From an uncultured Bacteroidales bacterium (lineage in GTDB: Bacteria > Bacteroidota > Bacteroidia > Bacteroidales > WCHB1-69), in assembly GCA_947169105.1 (NCBI GenBank), contig CAMVOL010000002.1:62001-126000 (forward strand): 64,000 nucleotides of DNA, in the 5' to 3' direction. The translations under genes and the position numbers were made by a program. Shown piece by piece: positions 10,917 to 19,428 of the stretch (the stretch's first letter is position 1; every line of letters begins with the position of its first letter). The notes beneath the pieces were generated by a model. It had not been told where the DNA came from and searched no databases. It saw only the letters and a list, made by a program, of their open reading frames with translations.

Positions 10917-12746
10917 TTATCTTACATTAAAAAGAATATTATTCTCTTTCCGGTAGCAGTCGGGGCGGTATTGCACGTGACCGTTTTCGCCCAAGAAACA
11001 GGTGTAATATTCGATGTAAACGGGCATTTTTTGCTTTAAGGCCAGCGTGGTCGGACGCAGCGGACGGTAGAAAACGGTGTCTTCGGGCTTCAACTTGCTG
11101 AAATATTCCTCCTCCTTTTCTTGCATCTTTTCGAGGTATTCTTCTCCTTCCTCCGTGGTGGGCTCGAAGCCGAGTGTGATCATCACCTGCTCAAGGCGCG
11201 TGGTGTCGTACCCGTTGATGGTAAGTAGTTGTGTAGCAAGTTCTATCGGTTTTTCTACACGTACGCAACCGTGACTTAATGTACGTACCCGCCGCTTGAA
11301 GGCGCTTTTGTTGTTCGTGTCGTGCAGATAGACCGACTCGGTGTTCGGGAAATTGAACTTCACAAGGCCAAGTGCATTGAAACTTCCCGATTCCTGAAAC
11401 ACCTGATAGGGGATATTGTTCCGACGAACCTTCTTCCAATTAATGCTTTCGGGTGCCACCTCCTTCTTCGTCCGCAAGTCAATGATGTGCAGTTTTTCCT
11501 TCTTTACGATGGCTGTGTTGCTCTTTACGAACTTGTAGTAGTATTCGTCTTTGACGATGCCGGCGGGAATGCTCCATATCGGGTTGAGGACGATATAGTT
11601 GATCTCACTGCGCAGCATCGGCGACTCGGTCTTCTGGCTCTGCAGCACGCCCCGTACCCTCGTCGTGTCCTTCGGCGGCAGCGACTTCCCGCAGCAGACG
11701 CGCATCCGCACGATGGAGTCACCGTGGTGAACCTGCAAGGTGAAGTCCGCTGTATTGACGGCAATGAAGGATTCTCCTTTGTTCTGCGTGGCCCGCCAGC
11801 GGTACCGTTCGAGGTTCGCCGACAACTTATTGATATAGTAGCTTGGTTGCCGGTTCAGCTCCTTGATGGTCTCCTCGTCCAGATGCTTGCTGCGGGGAAT
11901 GGCGTGGTTCTCACGGAACAGGTTGATCGCCGGCATCAGTTCCTTCCCCAGCGTGTCGGAAGCGACGTAGCTTTCCGGAAGTTCGCCTGTCATCCGCAGG
12001 CGCTCACCGATAAGATGGACGTTGCGCGCCACCCGCCCCGAGTCAGCTTCAATGACGGGGATGGTCGGGAAAACGGTGTCCTTCAATGCCAGATATTTGC
12101 AGAGTTCCCGCTGCAACGCCACATAGTCGGAATCGCAAGGTATTAATTCTCTGAGAAATGCGTTGGCATCACCGCAGGATTCAAGTGCTTTTATGGCAAA
12201 ATCGTCAGGGATGGAATCGGGTTTGAAGAGCCACTTGCCTCCGTTGACCACCACGGGGTCGGTGGCACCGAAGGCCATTGATTTGGCGTAGGTCAGATAC
12301 GAGTGGGTGAGCAGCAGTTCCAACCGACTTAGGGAGTCGTAGAGTGCCTCTGCGCCTTTAATCTCCAACGATTTGATATTCTGTATTTTGTCTGAAAGAA
12401 TCTCGTAAGAGAAGAAAGAGGGTTGGATGCCCTGTTCAGCCGATTTGGAAAAGATGTCCATCACGGAGTCTATCAGCCCTTCCTGCCAGCCATTGGCCGT
12501 CCAAATAGGCGTTTTTGATTCTTTATAAAACTGTGAAACAGCATTATAGAAAATCACGTCGCTGCTGTTCAACGCCGTGATTTTGTCCTGTAGGTAGTTG
12601 TAATAATCTTTTTGGTCGAAATCCTTGTAGGAGGCGAACCAATGAGGCGGTTTTTCGAAGTTGCGTGCCTTATTTTTTCCGCAACTGACAAAGATGGAGC
12701 AGCCGAAAATAAGGATGATTGCAAACCATAATTTCCTCATTGGCAA
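10917..12746 (-). CDS. L,D-transpeptidase (YcbB-like), probable lipoprotein
   Basis: SHGCVRVEKPIELA active-site motif; N-terminal ...IFGCSIFVSCGKN lipobox-like. Confidence 0.88.
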   Translation of the reverse strand: MPMRKLWFAIILIFGCSIFVSCGKNKARNFEKPPHWFASYKDFDQKDYYNYLQDKITALNSSDVIFYNAVSQFYKESKTPIWTANGWQEGLIDSVMDIFSKSAEQGIQPSFFSYEILSDKIQNIKSLEIKGAEALYDSLSRLELLLTHSYLTYAKSMAFGATDPVVVNGGKWLFKPDSIPDDFAIKALESCGDANAFLRELIPCDSDYVALQRELCKYLALKDTVFPTIPVIEADSGRVARNVHLIGERLRMTGELPESYVASDTLGKELMPAINLFRENHAIPRSKHLDEETIKELNRQPSYYINKLSANLERYRWRATQNKGESFIAVNTADFTLQVHHGDSIVRMRVCCGKSLPPKDTTRVRGVLQSQKTESPMLRSEINYIVLNPIWSIPAGIVKDEYYYKFVKSNTAIVKKEKLHIIDLRTKKEVAPESINWKKVRRNNIPYQVFQESGSFNALGLVKFNFPNTESVYLHDTNNKSAFKRRVRTLSHGCVRVEKPIELATQLLTINGYDTTRLEQVMITLGFEPTTEEGEEYLEKMQEKEEEYFSKLKPEDTVFYRPLRPTTLALKQKMPVYIEYYTCFLGENGHVQYRPDCYRKENNILFNVR

Positions 12747-12816
12747 TATTTTGAATTTATCGGACGCAGGCTTTGCATCCCTACTTTATAAACCTTCCTA
12801 CTTTATGAACCTGCAA

Positions 12817-14130
12817 CTACTTATGATTTTCGTAGAAACATTTGGCGCGTTCCTCAAGGGCGGGGAACTGGTTGCGGTTGACGAGGGAGACGCAGGCGCG
12901 GAGACCCTCGGTGCGGGTGCTGTTGCAGGAAGCCAACGAAATAGCGCTGATACCGTAGTTCAACAGTTCATGCAGGAGCTGTTCGCCGCTGAGTCCGGGG
13001 TAGGAGAGGGTGAAGTAGAAACCGTCGGCAAGTTCTTCTGCACCGTCGTGGTCATAGACGATCTTGAATCCATTGTCGGTGAAGATTTTCTTCATGATAT
13101 GGGCCTTTTCGGCATACTCGCGCACGTCGTCCAAGTAGTTGTAAGTGCCATCGTTGCAAGCTTTGAAGATGGCGGCGAGGGCGAATTGTGCCGAGTGGGA
13201 CGTTCCGGAGCTGACGGCATAGACGGCGCCGTTGATCATCGCGCGGCGCAGGCACGGATTGCCGAAGTAAGGGATGAGGTCCGGAAACTCGCGGGCACCG
13301 AACTTGTCGGAGATGGCCAGCACGGCAATACGCTCACCGGCGTAGCTGAACGCCTTGGAGCCGGAAATCATCAATGCGTAATTGTCGGTGTATTTACCTA
13401 CCGTGGGCTGGAATGGCGGCACGCCGGGTTTGGAGATGTCGCGACGGAAGTCCATGCCGAAGTAGGCGAGGTCTTCAATCACGCAAACGTCGTATTTTGT
13501 GGCCAGTTCGCCAATGGTGCGCAGCTCCTCGTCGGTGAAGCAAATCCATGACGGGTTGTTCGGGTTCGAATAAATGATGGAGTGAATGTTGCCCTTAGAG
13601 AGGTAGCTCTCGAGTTTGGCACGCAGTTTGTCACCGCGGAAATCGTAAACGTCGAAGGTTTCGTACTTGAGTCCGAGGATTTTATGCTGGTTTTTCTGGA
13701 CGGGGAAGCCCGGATCGATGAAGAGGGTGGTGTCCTTCTGTTTCTCGCGGCGGGCGAGGGTCATGAAGCTGATCAAGCCGGCCATCATGGAACCGACGGT
13801 CGGGAAGCAGGACTCGGGCGAGATGTCGAGGTCAATGAAATTCTTGATGAAGCGGGAGGACTCCTTTTTCAGTTCCGGAGTGCCGTCGAGGTCGGGATAG
13901 ATGGTGGCGATGCCGTCCTGAAGGGCTTTGATTTGCGCTTCCACGCCCACTTTGCAGGCGGGAATGCCGGGGATGCCCATCTCCATACGGACGAACTTGA
14001 TGCCCGATGCGTTTTCGATGTCGTTGATGAGTCTCTTGATTTCTCTGATGGAGGCCTTGCCTACCTCCTTGATGCCGTTGTCGGCTAAAACTTTGTTGAC
14101 AAGTTCCGGATCAATGGGAGTCTTTTTCAC
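12817..14130 (-). CDS. Aminotransferase class I/II
   Basis: SNPNNPSWICFTDEEL, CVIEDLAYFGMDF, SGSKAFSYAGERIAVLA. Confidence 0.9.
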   Translation of the reverse strand: MKKTPIDPELVNKVLADNGIKEVGKASIREIKRLINDIENASGIKFVRMEMGIPGIPACKVGVEAQIKALQDGIATIYPDLDGTPELKKESSRFIKNFIDLDISPESCFPTVGSMMAGLISFMTLARREKQKDTTLFIDPGFPVQKNQHKILGLKYETFDVYDFRGDKLRAKLESYLSKGNIHSIIYSNPNNPSWICFTDEELRTIGELATKYDVCVIEDLAYFGMDFRRDISKPGVPPFQPTVGKYTDNYALMISGSKAFSYAGERIAVLAISDKFGAREFPDLIPYFGNPCLRRAMINGAVYAVSSGTSHSAQFALAAIFKACNDGTYNYLDDVREYAEKAHIMKKIFTDNGFKIVYDHDGAEELADGFYFTLSYPGLSGEQLLHELLNYGISAISLASCNSTRTEGLRACVSLVNRNQFPALEERAKCFYENHK

Positions 14131-14197
14131 AATATATGGTTTTTAGTTATTATAATTCGTTGAAAATGTAAATGTTGCGATTTGCGCCAAACGGGGA

Positions 14198-14205
14198 CAA
14201 AGGTA
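14198..14205 (-). promoter_or_regulatory. Putative -7 box TACCTTTG
   Basis: TAnnTTTG match upstream of the 14130 minus-strand gene. Confidence 0.5.
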
Positions 14206-14222
14206 GTGTTTTTTTCGATATG

Positions 14223-14927
14223 TTACATCTCACTCATTGCAGCGACGGCCACACAGCCGTACAAAGCGGCGGTTTCCGTTCTTAAACGGCGTTTTCCCAA
14301 TTTTATTTCCTTGAAATTTAAAGATTTGCAAACGGAAATTTCCTTCTCGCTGAAGTCACCCTCCGGACCGATCAGCAGGAGGATTTCGCCCTCGCGGACG
14401 GGCTCGTTGACAAATTGCGCCGTGTTTTCGTCATCGCACCACGCAATATATTTTGTGGCGGGACTATCTTTTTGTTTTTCAATAAATTCTGGAAAAGAAA
14501 GCAGTTCCATTTCGGGGATGAGGGTGGTTTGCGACTGTTTGAGGGCGGCGACGGCGATGCGGTGCAGCCGTTCCATGTCAATTTTGGGGCGTTCGGAATG
14601 TTCGCAGATGATGAAGGAGATGCGCTCAATGCCGATTTCCACCGACTTCTCGACGAACCATTCGATGCGGTCGCTGTTTTTGGTCGGGGCGACGGCGATG
14701 TGCAGTTTCAGCCGGCGCGGTTCCGTCTCCTTTACCTCCAAGATATTCACCAGACAGTCGGACGGCGACGCAATGGCGATTTCCCCTTTTGCCATCCTAC
14801 CCGTGCCGTCGGTGATTTCCACGATGTCGCCCTCGCGGTGGCGCAGGGCTTTCACGCAATGGCGCGACTCCTCCGCGCTGAGTTTGATGACGGAATCGGA
14901 AAGGTCGGGATGATAGAAGACAACCAT
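14223..14927 (-). CDS. rsmE: 16S rRNA (uracil1498-N3)-methyltransferase
   Basis: MVVFYHPDLSDSVIKLSAEESRHCVKALRHREGDIVEITDG; LLIGPEGDFSEKEI; start set to 14927. Confidence 0.92.
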   Translation of the reverse strand: MVVFYHPDLSDSVIKLSAEESRHCVKALRHREGDIVEITDGTGRMAKGEIAIASPSDCLVNILEVKETEPRRLKLHIAVAPTKNSDRIEWFVEKSVEIGIERISFIICEHSERPKIDMERLHRIAVAALKQSQTTLIPEMELLSFPEFIEKQKDSPATKYIAWCDDENTAQFVNEPVREGEILLLIGPEGDFSEKEISVCKSLNFKEIKLGKRRLRTETAALYGCVAVAAMSEM

Positions 14928-14958
14928 AGTGATGGAATTTGAAAATGCGATTGGGCGG

Positions 14959-14966
14959 CAAAGGTA
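14959..14966 (-). promoter_or_regulatory. Putative -7 box TACCTTTG
   Basis: TAnnTTTG match 32 bp upstream of the rsmE start. Confidence 0.5.
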
Positions 14967-14978
14967 GTAAAAACTTTC

Positions 14979-15001
14979 GAGATGCGATGAATCGCGTCTC
15001 C
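14979..15001. repeat. Dispersed palindrome, variant GAGATGCGATGAATCGCGTCTC
   Basis: Same arms and core as the 28-nt palindromes at 16477 and 17105, inverted, one mismatch. Confidence 0.75.
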
Positions 15002-15073
15002 ACAGATACAATTTTGTAAAAATTTACGCTATTTAAAAAAAATGCATATTTTTGCGAAAATTTTATACAGAAT

Positions 15074-16330
15074 ATGGAAATCGCCAGAGACTTTTATTTG
15101 GAACGACTTAAACACAAGCAGCACAATGGTTTGGTGAAAATTGTGACGGGGGTGCGGCGATGCGGTAAAACGTATCTTCTCTTTAATATATTCCGAAAAA
15201 GTCTTATGGACTCAGGTGTTAACGAGAAGAATATTATCGCATTGCGTTTGGATGACATCGCGAATGTTGAATTTCGCAATCCGCTGGCACTATACCAGTA
15301 TATCAAATCACAAATTGTTGATGGCGAGCAATACTATGTTTTGCTTGATGAAATTCAGTTGGTTTCTGGCTTCGAGGATGTCTTGAACGGCCTGCTTCAT
15401 CTTGGCAATGTGGATGTTTACGTTACGGGCAGTAATTCACGTTTTCTGTCGTCGGATATCATTACCGAATTCAGGGGACGGGGTGATGAAATCCGGCTTT
15501 ACCCCCTTTCATTCGCTGAGTTCTCTTCGGTGTATAAGGGAACTCTGGATGAGGCTTGGAACGAGTATCGGATATATGGCGGTATGCCCATGCTGGTAAA
15601 TATTGCTGACAGGGAGGAGAAGAAAACTTATTTGGAAAACCTTTTCAGCCAGGTGTATATGTCCGACATCATCAACCGATACAACTTAAGGGGCAATATG
15701 GAAATTGGGGAACTGACAGAGGTGGTGGCATCCACAGTGGGTTCTCTCACCAATCCGTTGCGCATAGCCAACGCTTTCAACAGCATGAAGCAGAGAAAGG
15801 TGACGAATCCTAATACCATCGGCGCTTACTTGCAATATATGGAAGAGGCGTTTCTCATCCGCAAGGCGATGCGTTATGACATTAGGGGCAAGCAGTACAT
15901 CAACACGCCGTACAAGTACTATTTCACCGATATTGGGTTGCGTAATGCACGATTGAACTTTCGCCAGCTGGAGTCGGGGCACTTGATGGAAAATATCATC
16001 TATAACGAGCTCTGCCGTAGGGGATTGTCGGTGGATGTCGGCGATGTGGAGGTTGTTGTGAAAAATGAGAATGGCGATTGTGTGCGGAAGCACCTTGAGG
16101 TGGATTTTGTGGTGAACCAGGGGAACCGCAGATATTACATCCAGTCGGCGGCGGTGCTGGACACCCGCGAAAAGATGGCGCAGGAGACCGCTTCGCTCAA
16201 GCACATCAGCGATTCTTTCAAGAAAATCATCATACAGCAGGACAACACCGAACCGTGGTACAACGAGGACGGCATCCTTGTGCTATCGTTGATGGATTTT
16301 CTGCTGAAGCCGGATGCACTGAATATGTAA
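15074..16330 (+). CDS. ATP-binding protein (AAA_14/DUF4143-type ATPase)
   Basis: VTGVRRCGKTYLLFNIF; YVLLDEIQ; VYVTGSNSRFLSSDI; C-terminal VDFVVNQGNRRYYIQSA. Confidence 0.92.
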   Translation: MEIARDFYLERLKHKQHNGLVKIVTGVRRCGKTYLLFNIFRKSLMDSGVNEKNIIALRLDDIANVEFRNPLALYQYIKSQIVDGEQYYVLLDEIQLVSGFEDVLNGLLHLGNVDVYVTGSNSRFLSSDIITEFRGRGDEIRLYPLSFAEFSSVYKGTLDEAWNEYRIYGGMPMLVNIADREEKKTYLENLFSQVYMSDIINRYNLRGNMEIGELTEVVASTVGSLTNPLRIANAFNSMKQRKVTNPNTIGAYLQYMEEAFLIRKAMRYDIRGKQYINTPYKYYFTDIGLRNARLNFRQLESGHLMENIIYNELCRRGLSVDVGDVEVVVKNENGDCVRKHLEVDFVVNQGNRRYYIQSAAVLDTREKMAQETASLKHISDSFKKIIIQQDNTEPWYNEDGILVLSLMDFLLKPDALNM

Positions 16331-16476
16331 ATCGCCGATCTGACGGCAGGCAGACACCCAATAGAATATTTGCTATTGACCGCGAATTACGCGAATGCAC
16401 GCGAATTTTTCCTTGTAGTTCGCTGCGTCCCGCAGCGAAAAAGGCGAAGGAATGGTGACGGCACCGTGGCGTGCCT

Positions 16477-16504
16477 GTAGAGACGCGATTCATCGCGTCT
16501 CCAG
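16477..16504. repeat. 28-nt palindrome, CGATTCATCG core
   Basis: GTAGAGACGCGATTCATCGCGTCTCC.. Confidence 0.85.
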
Positions 16505-16527
16505 GAACCGGCATTATGTAACCGCCT

Positions 16528-16555
16528 GTAGAGACGTTTCATGAAACGTCTCTAC
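16528..16555. repeat. 28-nt perfect palindrome, TTTCATGAAA core
   Basis: GTAGAGACGTTTCATGAAACGTCTCTAC. Confidence 0.95.
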
Positions 16556-16587
16556 AAATCGGACATCACACCCCTGCCCAGAAAAAC

Positions 16588-16615
16588 GTAGAGACGGGGC
16601 GCGCCCCGTCTCTAC
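16588..16615. repeat. 28-nt perfect palindrome, GGGCGCGCCC core
   Basis: GTAGAGACGGGGCGCGCCCCGTCTCTAC. Confidence 0.95.
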
Positions 16616-16737
16616 ATCCGACCACGTCTAACACCATCCCCTCACACAAAAAAAGGGCCGCCACGGTGGGACGGACGTGGGGAAATTTTCCCGATGAAAA
16701 ATTTCACATATATGTTAAATATAAAGATAAAATGTTG

Positions 16738-16745
16738 TATTTTTG
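16738..16745 (+). promoter_or_regulatory. Putative -7 box TATTTTTG for the XRE gene
   Basis: TAnnTTTG match; implies a start downstream of the ORF-track Met, at 16767. Confidence 0.5.
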
Positions 16746-16766
16746 CAGCGGTTTCAAACGAAAGGC

Positions 16767-17063
16767 ATGTTGGATTCTCCCATTTTACAGGAAGCACACG
16801 ATTCCATCACGCCTCAGGAGCGTGCCGCTTTTGAGTTGAATTACGGCATTTCAGAAAGGATATACCAAATCCTGCAGGAAAAGGGTATGTCCAAACGGGA
16901 TTTGGCAAAACTGACGGGCAAAAAAGAATCGGAAGTGTCGCGATGGTTTTCGTTTGGACACAATTTCACATGCAAGACCATTGCGATGATTCAGGTGTCT
17001 TTGGGCGAACCCATTATTGAGATTGCCGTGGTATCAACAAAATCAGGAACTCCGAAAGAATGA
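16767..17063 (+). CDS. XRE family helix-turn-helix protein (HigA-like orphan antitoxin/regulator)
   Basis: RIYQILQEKGMSKRDLAKLTGKKESEVSRWFSFGHNFTCKTIAMIQ; start MLDSP preferred. Confidence 0.85.
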   Translation: MLDSPILQEAHDSITPQERAAFELNYGISERIYQILQEKGMSKRDLAKLTGKKESEVSRWFSFGHNFTCKTIAMIQVSLGEPIIEIAVVSTKSGTPKE

Positions 17064-17070
17064 TTCCGGA

Positions 17071-17310
17071 GTTCGTTGCGTCCCGCAGCGAAAATGGCGT
17101 GCCCGTAGAGACGCGATTCATCGCGTCTCCAGGAACCGGCATTATGTAACCGCCTGTAGAGACGTTTCATGAAACGTCTCTACAACCGAACGTTACGAAC
17201 CATCCCCGGCAAACCGTAGAGACGGGGCGCGCCCCGTCTCTACATCCGACCACGTCTAACCACCATCCCCCCAGACAACAAAAACAGGGCCGCCACGTTG
17301 GGACGGCCCT
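17071..17310. repeat. Direct repeat copy B containing three 28-nt palindromes (17105-17132, 17156-17183, 17216-17243)
   Basis: Near-identical to 16418-16676, with the XRE gene between the copies. Confidence 0.9.
17286..17310. terminator. Hairpin AGGGCCG-CCACGTTGGGA-CGGCCCT
   Basis: 7-bp GC-rich stem downstream of the XRE gene. Confidence 0.5.
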
Positions 17311-17340
17311 TAGAGGATATGGATATTTACGGCAAAACAA

Positions 17341-17454
17341 TTATCGGGTGACAGCCCCCGCCAGCAGCGGAATGCAGACGGCAATTGCAAAAACGAGAAT
17401 GTCAAAGGCGAAACGGAAAAGAACAAATGTCTTTCGCATAAGGTAGGATAACAT
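17341..17454 (-). CDS. Small hydrophobic single-TM peptide, 37 aa
   Basis: Read directly: MLSYLMRKTFVLFRFAFDILVFAIAVCIPLLAGAVTR*; below the size cutoff of the ORF track. Confidence 0.4.
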   Translation of the reverse strand: MLSYLMRKTFVLFRFAFDILVFAIAVCIPLLAGAVTR

Positions 17455-17497
17455 GCCTTTTTCGTGCCCTGGAAGAGATTCCCGAGGAGTAGCGTGA

Positions 17498-17971
17498 CTA
17501 ATCAACCCAATCAATCCGCGTTAGCAACGGGAGAATCGTGGATTGAATCTCTTTGCTGGAATCGCGGCAGACTACCCCGACAAAGAAATTGTCCGCGCGA
17601 TGTCCCTGAATGTCGTGTGCTTCAATGATGGATTTCAAGGCATTGATAGCCCGTGGATCTGCCTCTTCTATATAGAAAACCACTAAGAACTTTTTATCTG
17701 GGTGCTCGAAAATAGGATCCGCCCAAGGAACATGATAGTTGAAGCAGGGTATTCCTGATACATTTCCAATTACGGGAGTGCCTCGCAAATCAGGATTGAT
17801 ACTATGTAATTGTACAGTGATCACTTGGTATCCCATAGACTCGGCCAAAGCCTTGAGTTCATCCTTAGGATCTCCCATTATCAGGAAGTTATCACAGGTA
17901 TCTAAACATAATTCTAAGTACCGGAATTTTTTGTTCGATTTTTCTAAGTTCTTTTTTGAAAAGAGTGCCAT
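17498..17971 (-). CDS. Hypothetical protein, degenerate MoxR-like AAA fold
   Basis: NFLIMGDPKDELKALAESMGYQVITVQLHSINPDLRGTPV...KKFLVVFYIEEADPRAINALKSIIEAHDIQ resembles MoxR ATPase spacing but lacks GxxGxGKS. Confidence 0.5.
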   Translation of the reverse strand: MALFSKKNLEKSNKKFRYLELCLDTCDNFLIMGDPKDELKALAESMGYQVITVQLHSINPDLRGTPVIGNVSGIPCFNYHVPWADPIFEHPDKKFLVVFYIEEADPRAINALKSIIEAHDIQGHRADNFFVGVVCRDSSKEIQSTILPLLTRIDWVD

Positions 17972-18115
17972 AACAAATTTATTGAGGCCTTCTGTGCTAC
18001 TAATTATTTGCTATACTTTCAGTCTCTTGCGAAGGCCATTAAACAAACGGCTGAAAATATGACAAGGGAACTCTTTGTGTTCACTTCTTCGATTGAGATA
18101 ATAATTCAGCTAAAA

Positions 18116-18697
18116 TCATTTCATCATTTCTTTTAGTCGTTTAAGATTATCGATCCATTCTTGAGGAACCATCTGGTTGTCTTCGATATTCAAGGGGTAT
18201 GCAATGTCTTTCTGACATAATTCTGCCGCCTCCACCTCCTTATGACATGACGTATAATCCCATTCCCAATAGCAGGTATCTATGCAACTATCGACAATCT
18301 CGGAATCACAACACGCGCTTGATCCCTGCGCAAGTATAGCACGCAGTGTTCTGCGAAAAGTAGAGTTTGAAAATGGTCCTTTAACATGATCTTGTATGCG
18401 TTGGTTAAGATTTCCACTTTCCCCAAAATACAAAGCATAATATTTCTTATTCCCAATTTTTCGTTCTAGCAAATTAAGCTGACTTGCAATTGCCTTACCT
18501 CCAATTAATCCCAGAATTCTATCCTTTTCCTTTTTGGGGAACCACCACCGATATACGCCAGGACTTGAATCCACAAGTACAAAAGGTCTTGAATTCATTA
18601 ATTGCCTCAAATGGGTTACAGAAATAATGTTATGCATTTTAAAAGGATGTGTAGTGCCTAAAATCTGACTGCACAGATTTGTTGTTTTCTTTGCCAT
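18116..18697 (-). CDS. GIY-YIG-like nuclease domain protein
   Basis: SSPGVYRWWFP ... YYALYFGESGNLNQRIQDH ... EVEAAELCQKDIAYPLNIEDN. Confidence 0.7.
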   Translation of the reverse strand: MAKKTTNLCSQILGTTHPFKMHNIISVTHLRQLMNSRPFVLVDSSPGVYRWWFPKKEKDRILGLIGGKAIASQLNLLERKIGNKKYYALYFGESGNLNQRIQDHVKGPFSNSTFRRTLRAILAQGSSACCDSEIVDSCIDTCYWEWDYTSCHKEVEAAELCQKDIAYPLNIEDNQMVPQEWIDNLKRLKEMMK

Positions 18698-18883
18698 AAT
18701 TCTTTTTATTTCAATGTGTTTTAACTAATGTTTTACTTGCCTTTATTTCTGTTTGATTATAGGTTGAGGGGAACAACAGCATTTCCCAAAGTGTGCGCTC
18801 AGTAGCTGATCTATTCATACTATCAAAAAACTACTGCTAACTATTCCATTAGTGGCGTTGTGAATAATAATATTGTTGTGTTT

Positions 18884-19375
18884 TTACACTTTCGCCACGA
18901 AGATATAGTATCCTGGCGTACTGCTGTCACCTTCTTTTATAGCGATTTTAGGAATTTTAGAAACTCGGATGCGGATTCTGCGAATATTGGGTTGGCAATT
19001 TTTATTCCATGGAAACAATACAAAGGCAACAATTCCTTTATATCTGTGTGTACACAGCTTATTTATGTCATCTAAAATTGCACTCACATTGTTGCTAAAC
19101 CGCTTTCTCCCAGGGACACAATTGTTATAGGCACAATCGGTATCCGAAGTCTTCAGTTCAATGTAATAATCATTTGAAAATATGTCTGCGTGTGATAATT
19201 TATTATGGGAATAGCTGGGTTCCAATATGGTATCGCTAAATTTTCCATAAAGTTTGGCGGCTAATTCAATTTTCAACCACCCTTCAAACTTCGCTCTCTG
19301 TTGAAACGGAACCATAAGTTGAGTACTGTTATTCTTCAAAATTTCATTAATGAAATCAAAAATAATTTTTTCCAT
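18884..19375 (-). CDS. Hypothetical protein with PD-(D/E)XK-like motif
   Basis: SHADIFSNDYYIELKTSDTD (D-x(n)-ELK) plus upstream FEGWLKIELA. Confidence 0.5.
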   Translation of the reverse strand: MEKIIFDFINEILKNNSTQLMVPFQQRAKFEGWLKIELAAKLYGKFSDTILEPSYSHNKLSHADIFSNDYYIELKTSDTDCAYNNCVPGRKRFSNNVSAILDDINKLCTHRYKGIVAFVLFPWNKNCQPNIRRIRIRVSKIPKIAIKEGDSSTPGYYIFVAKV

Positions 19376-19428
19376 AATCTTTTTTATTGGTTAATAAATA
19401 GTGTACTGTATTATAATTTTGATTGCTT

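Larger units (their letters stand above)
16418..16676. repeat. Direct repeat copy A containing three 28-nt palindromes
   Basis: Near-identical to 17071-17310; shares GTTCG(C/T)TGCGTCCCGCAGCG, three GTAGAGACG palindromes and ACATCCGACCACGTCTAA. Confidence 0.9.

Noticed and set aside
16477-17243. Possible CRISPR array from evenly sized repeated palindromes
   Set aside because: Only three units per block, different cores, no uniform spacers and no cas genes; better explained as dispersed palindromes in a duplicated segment
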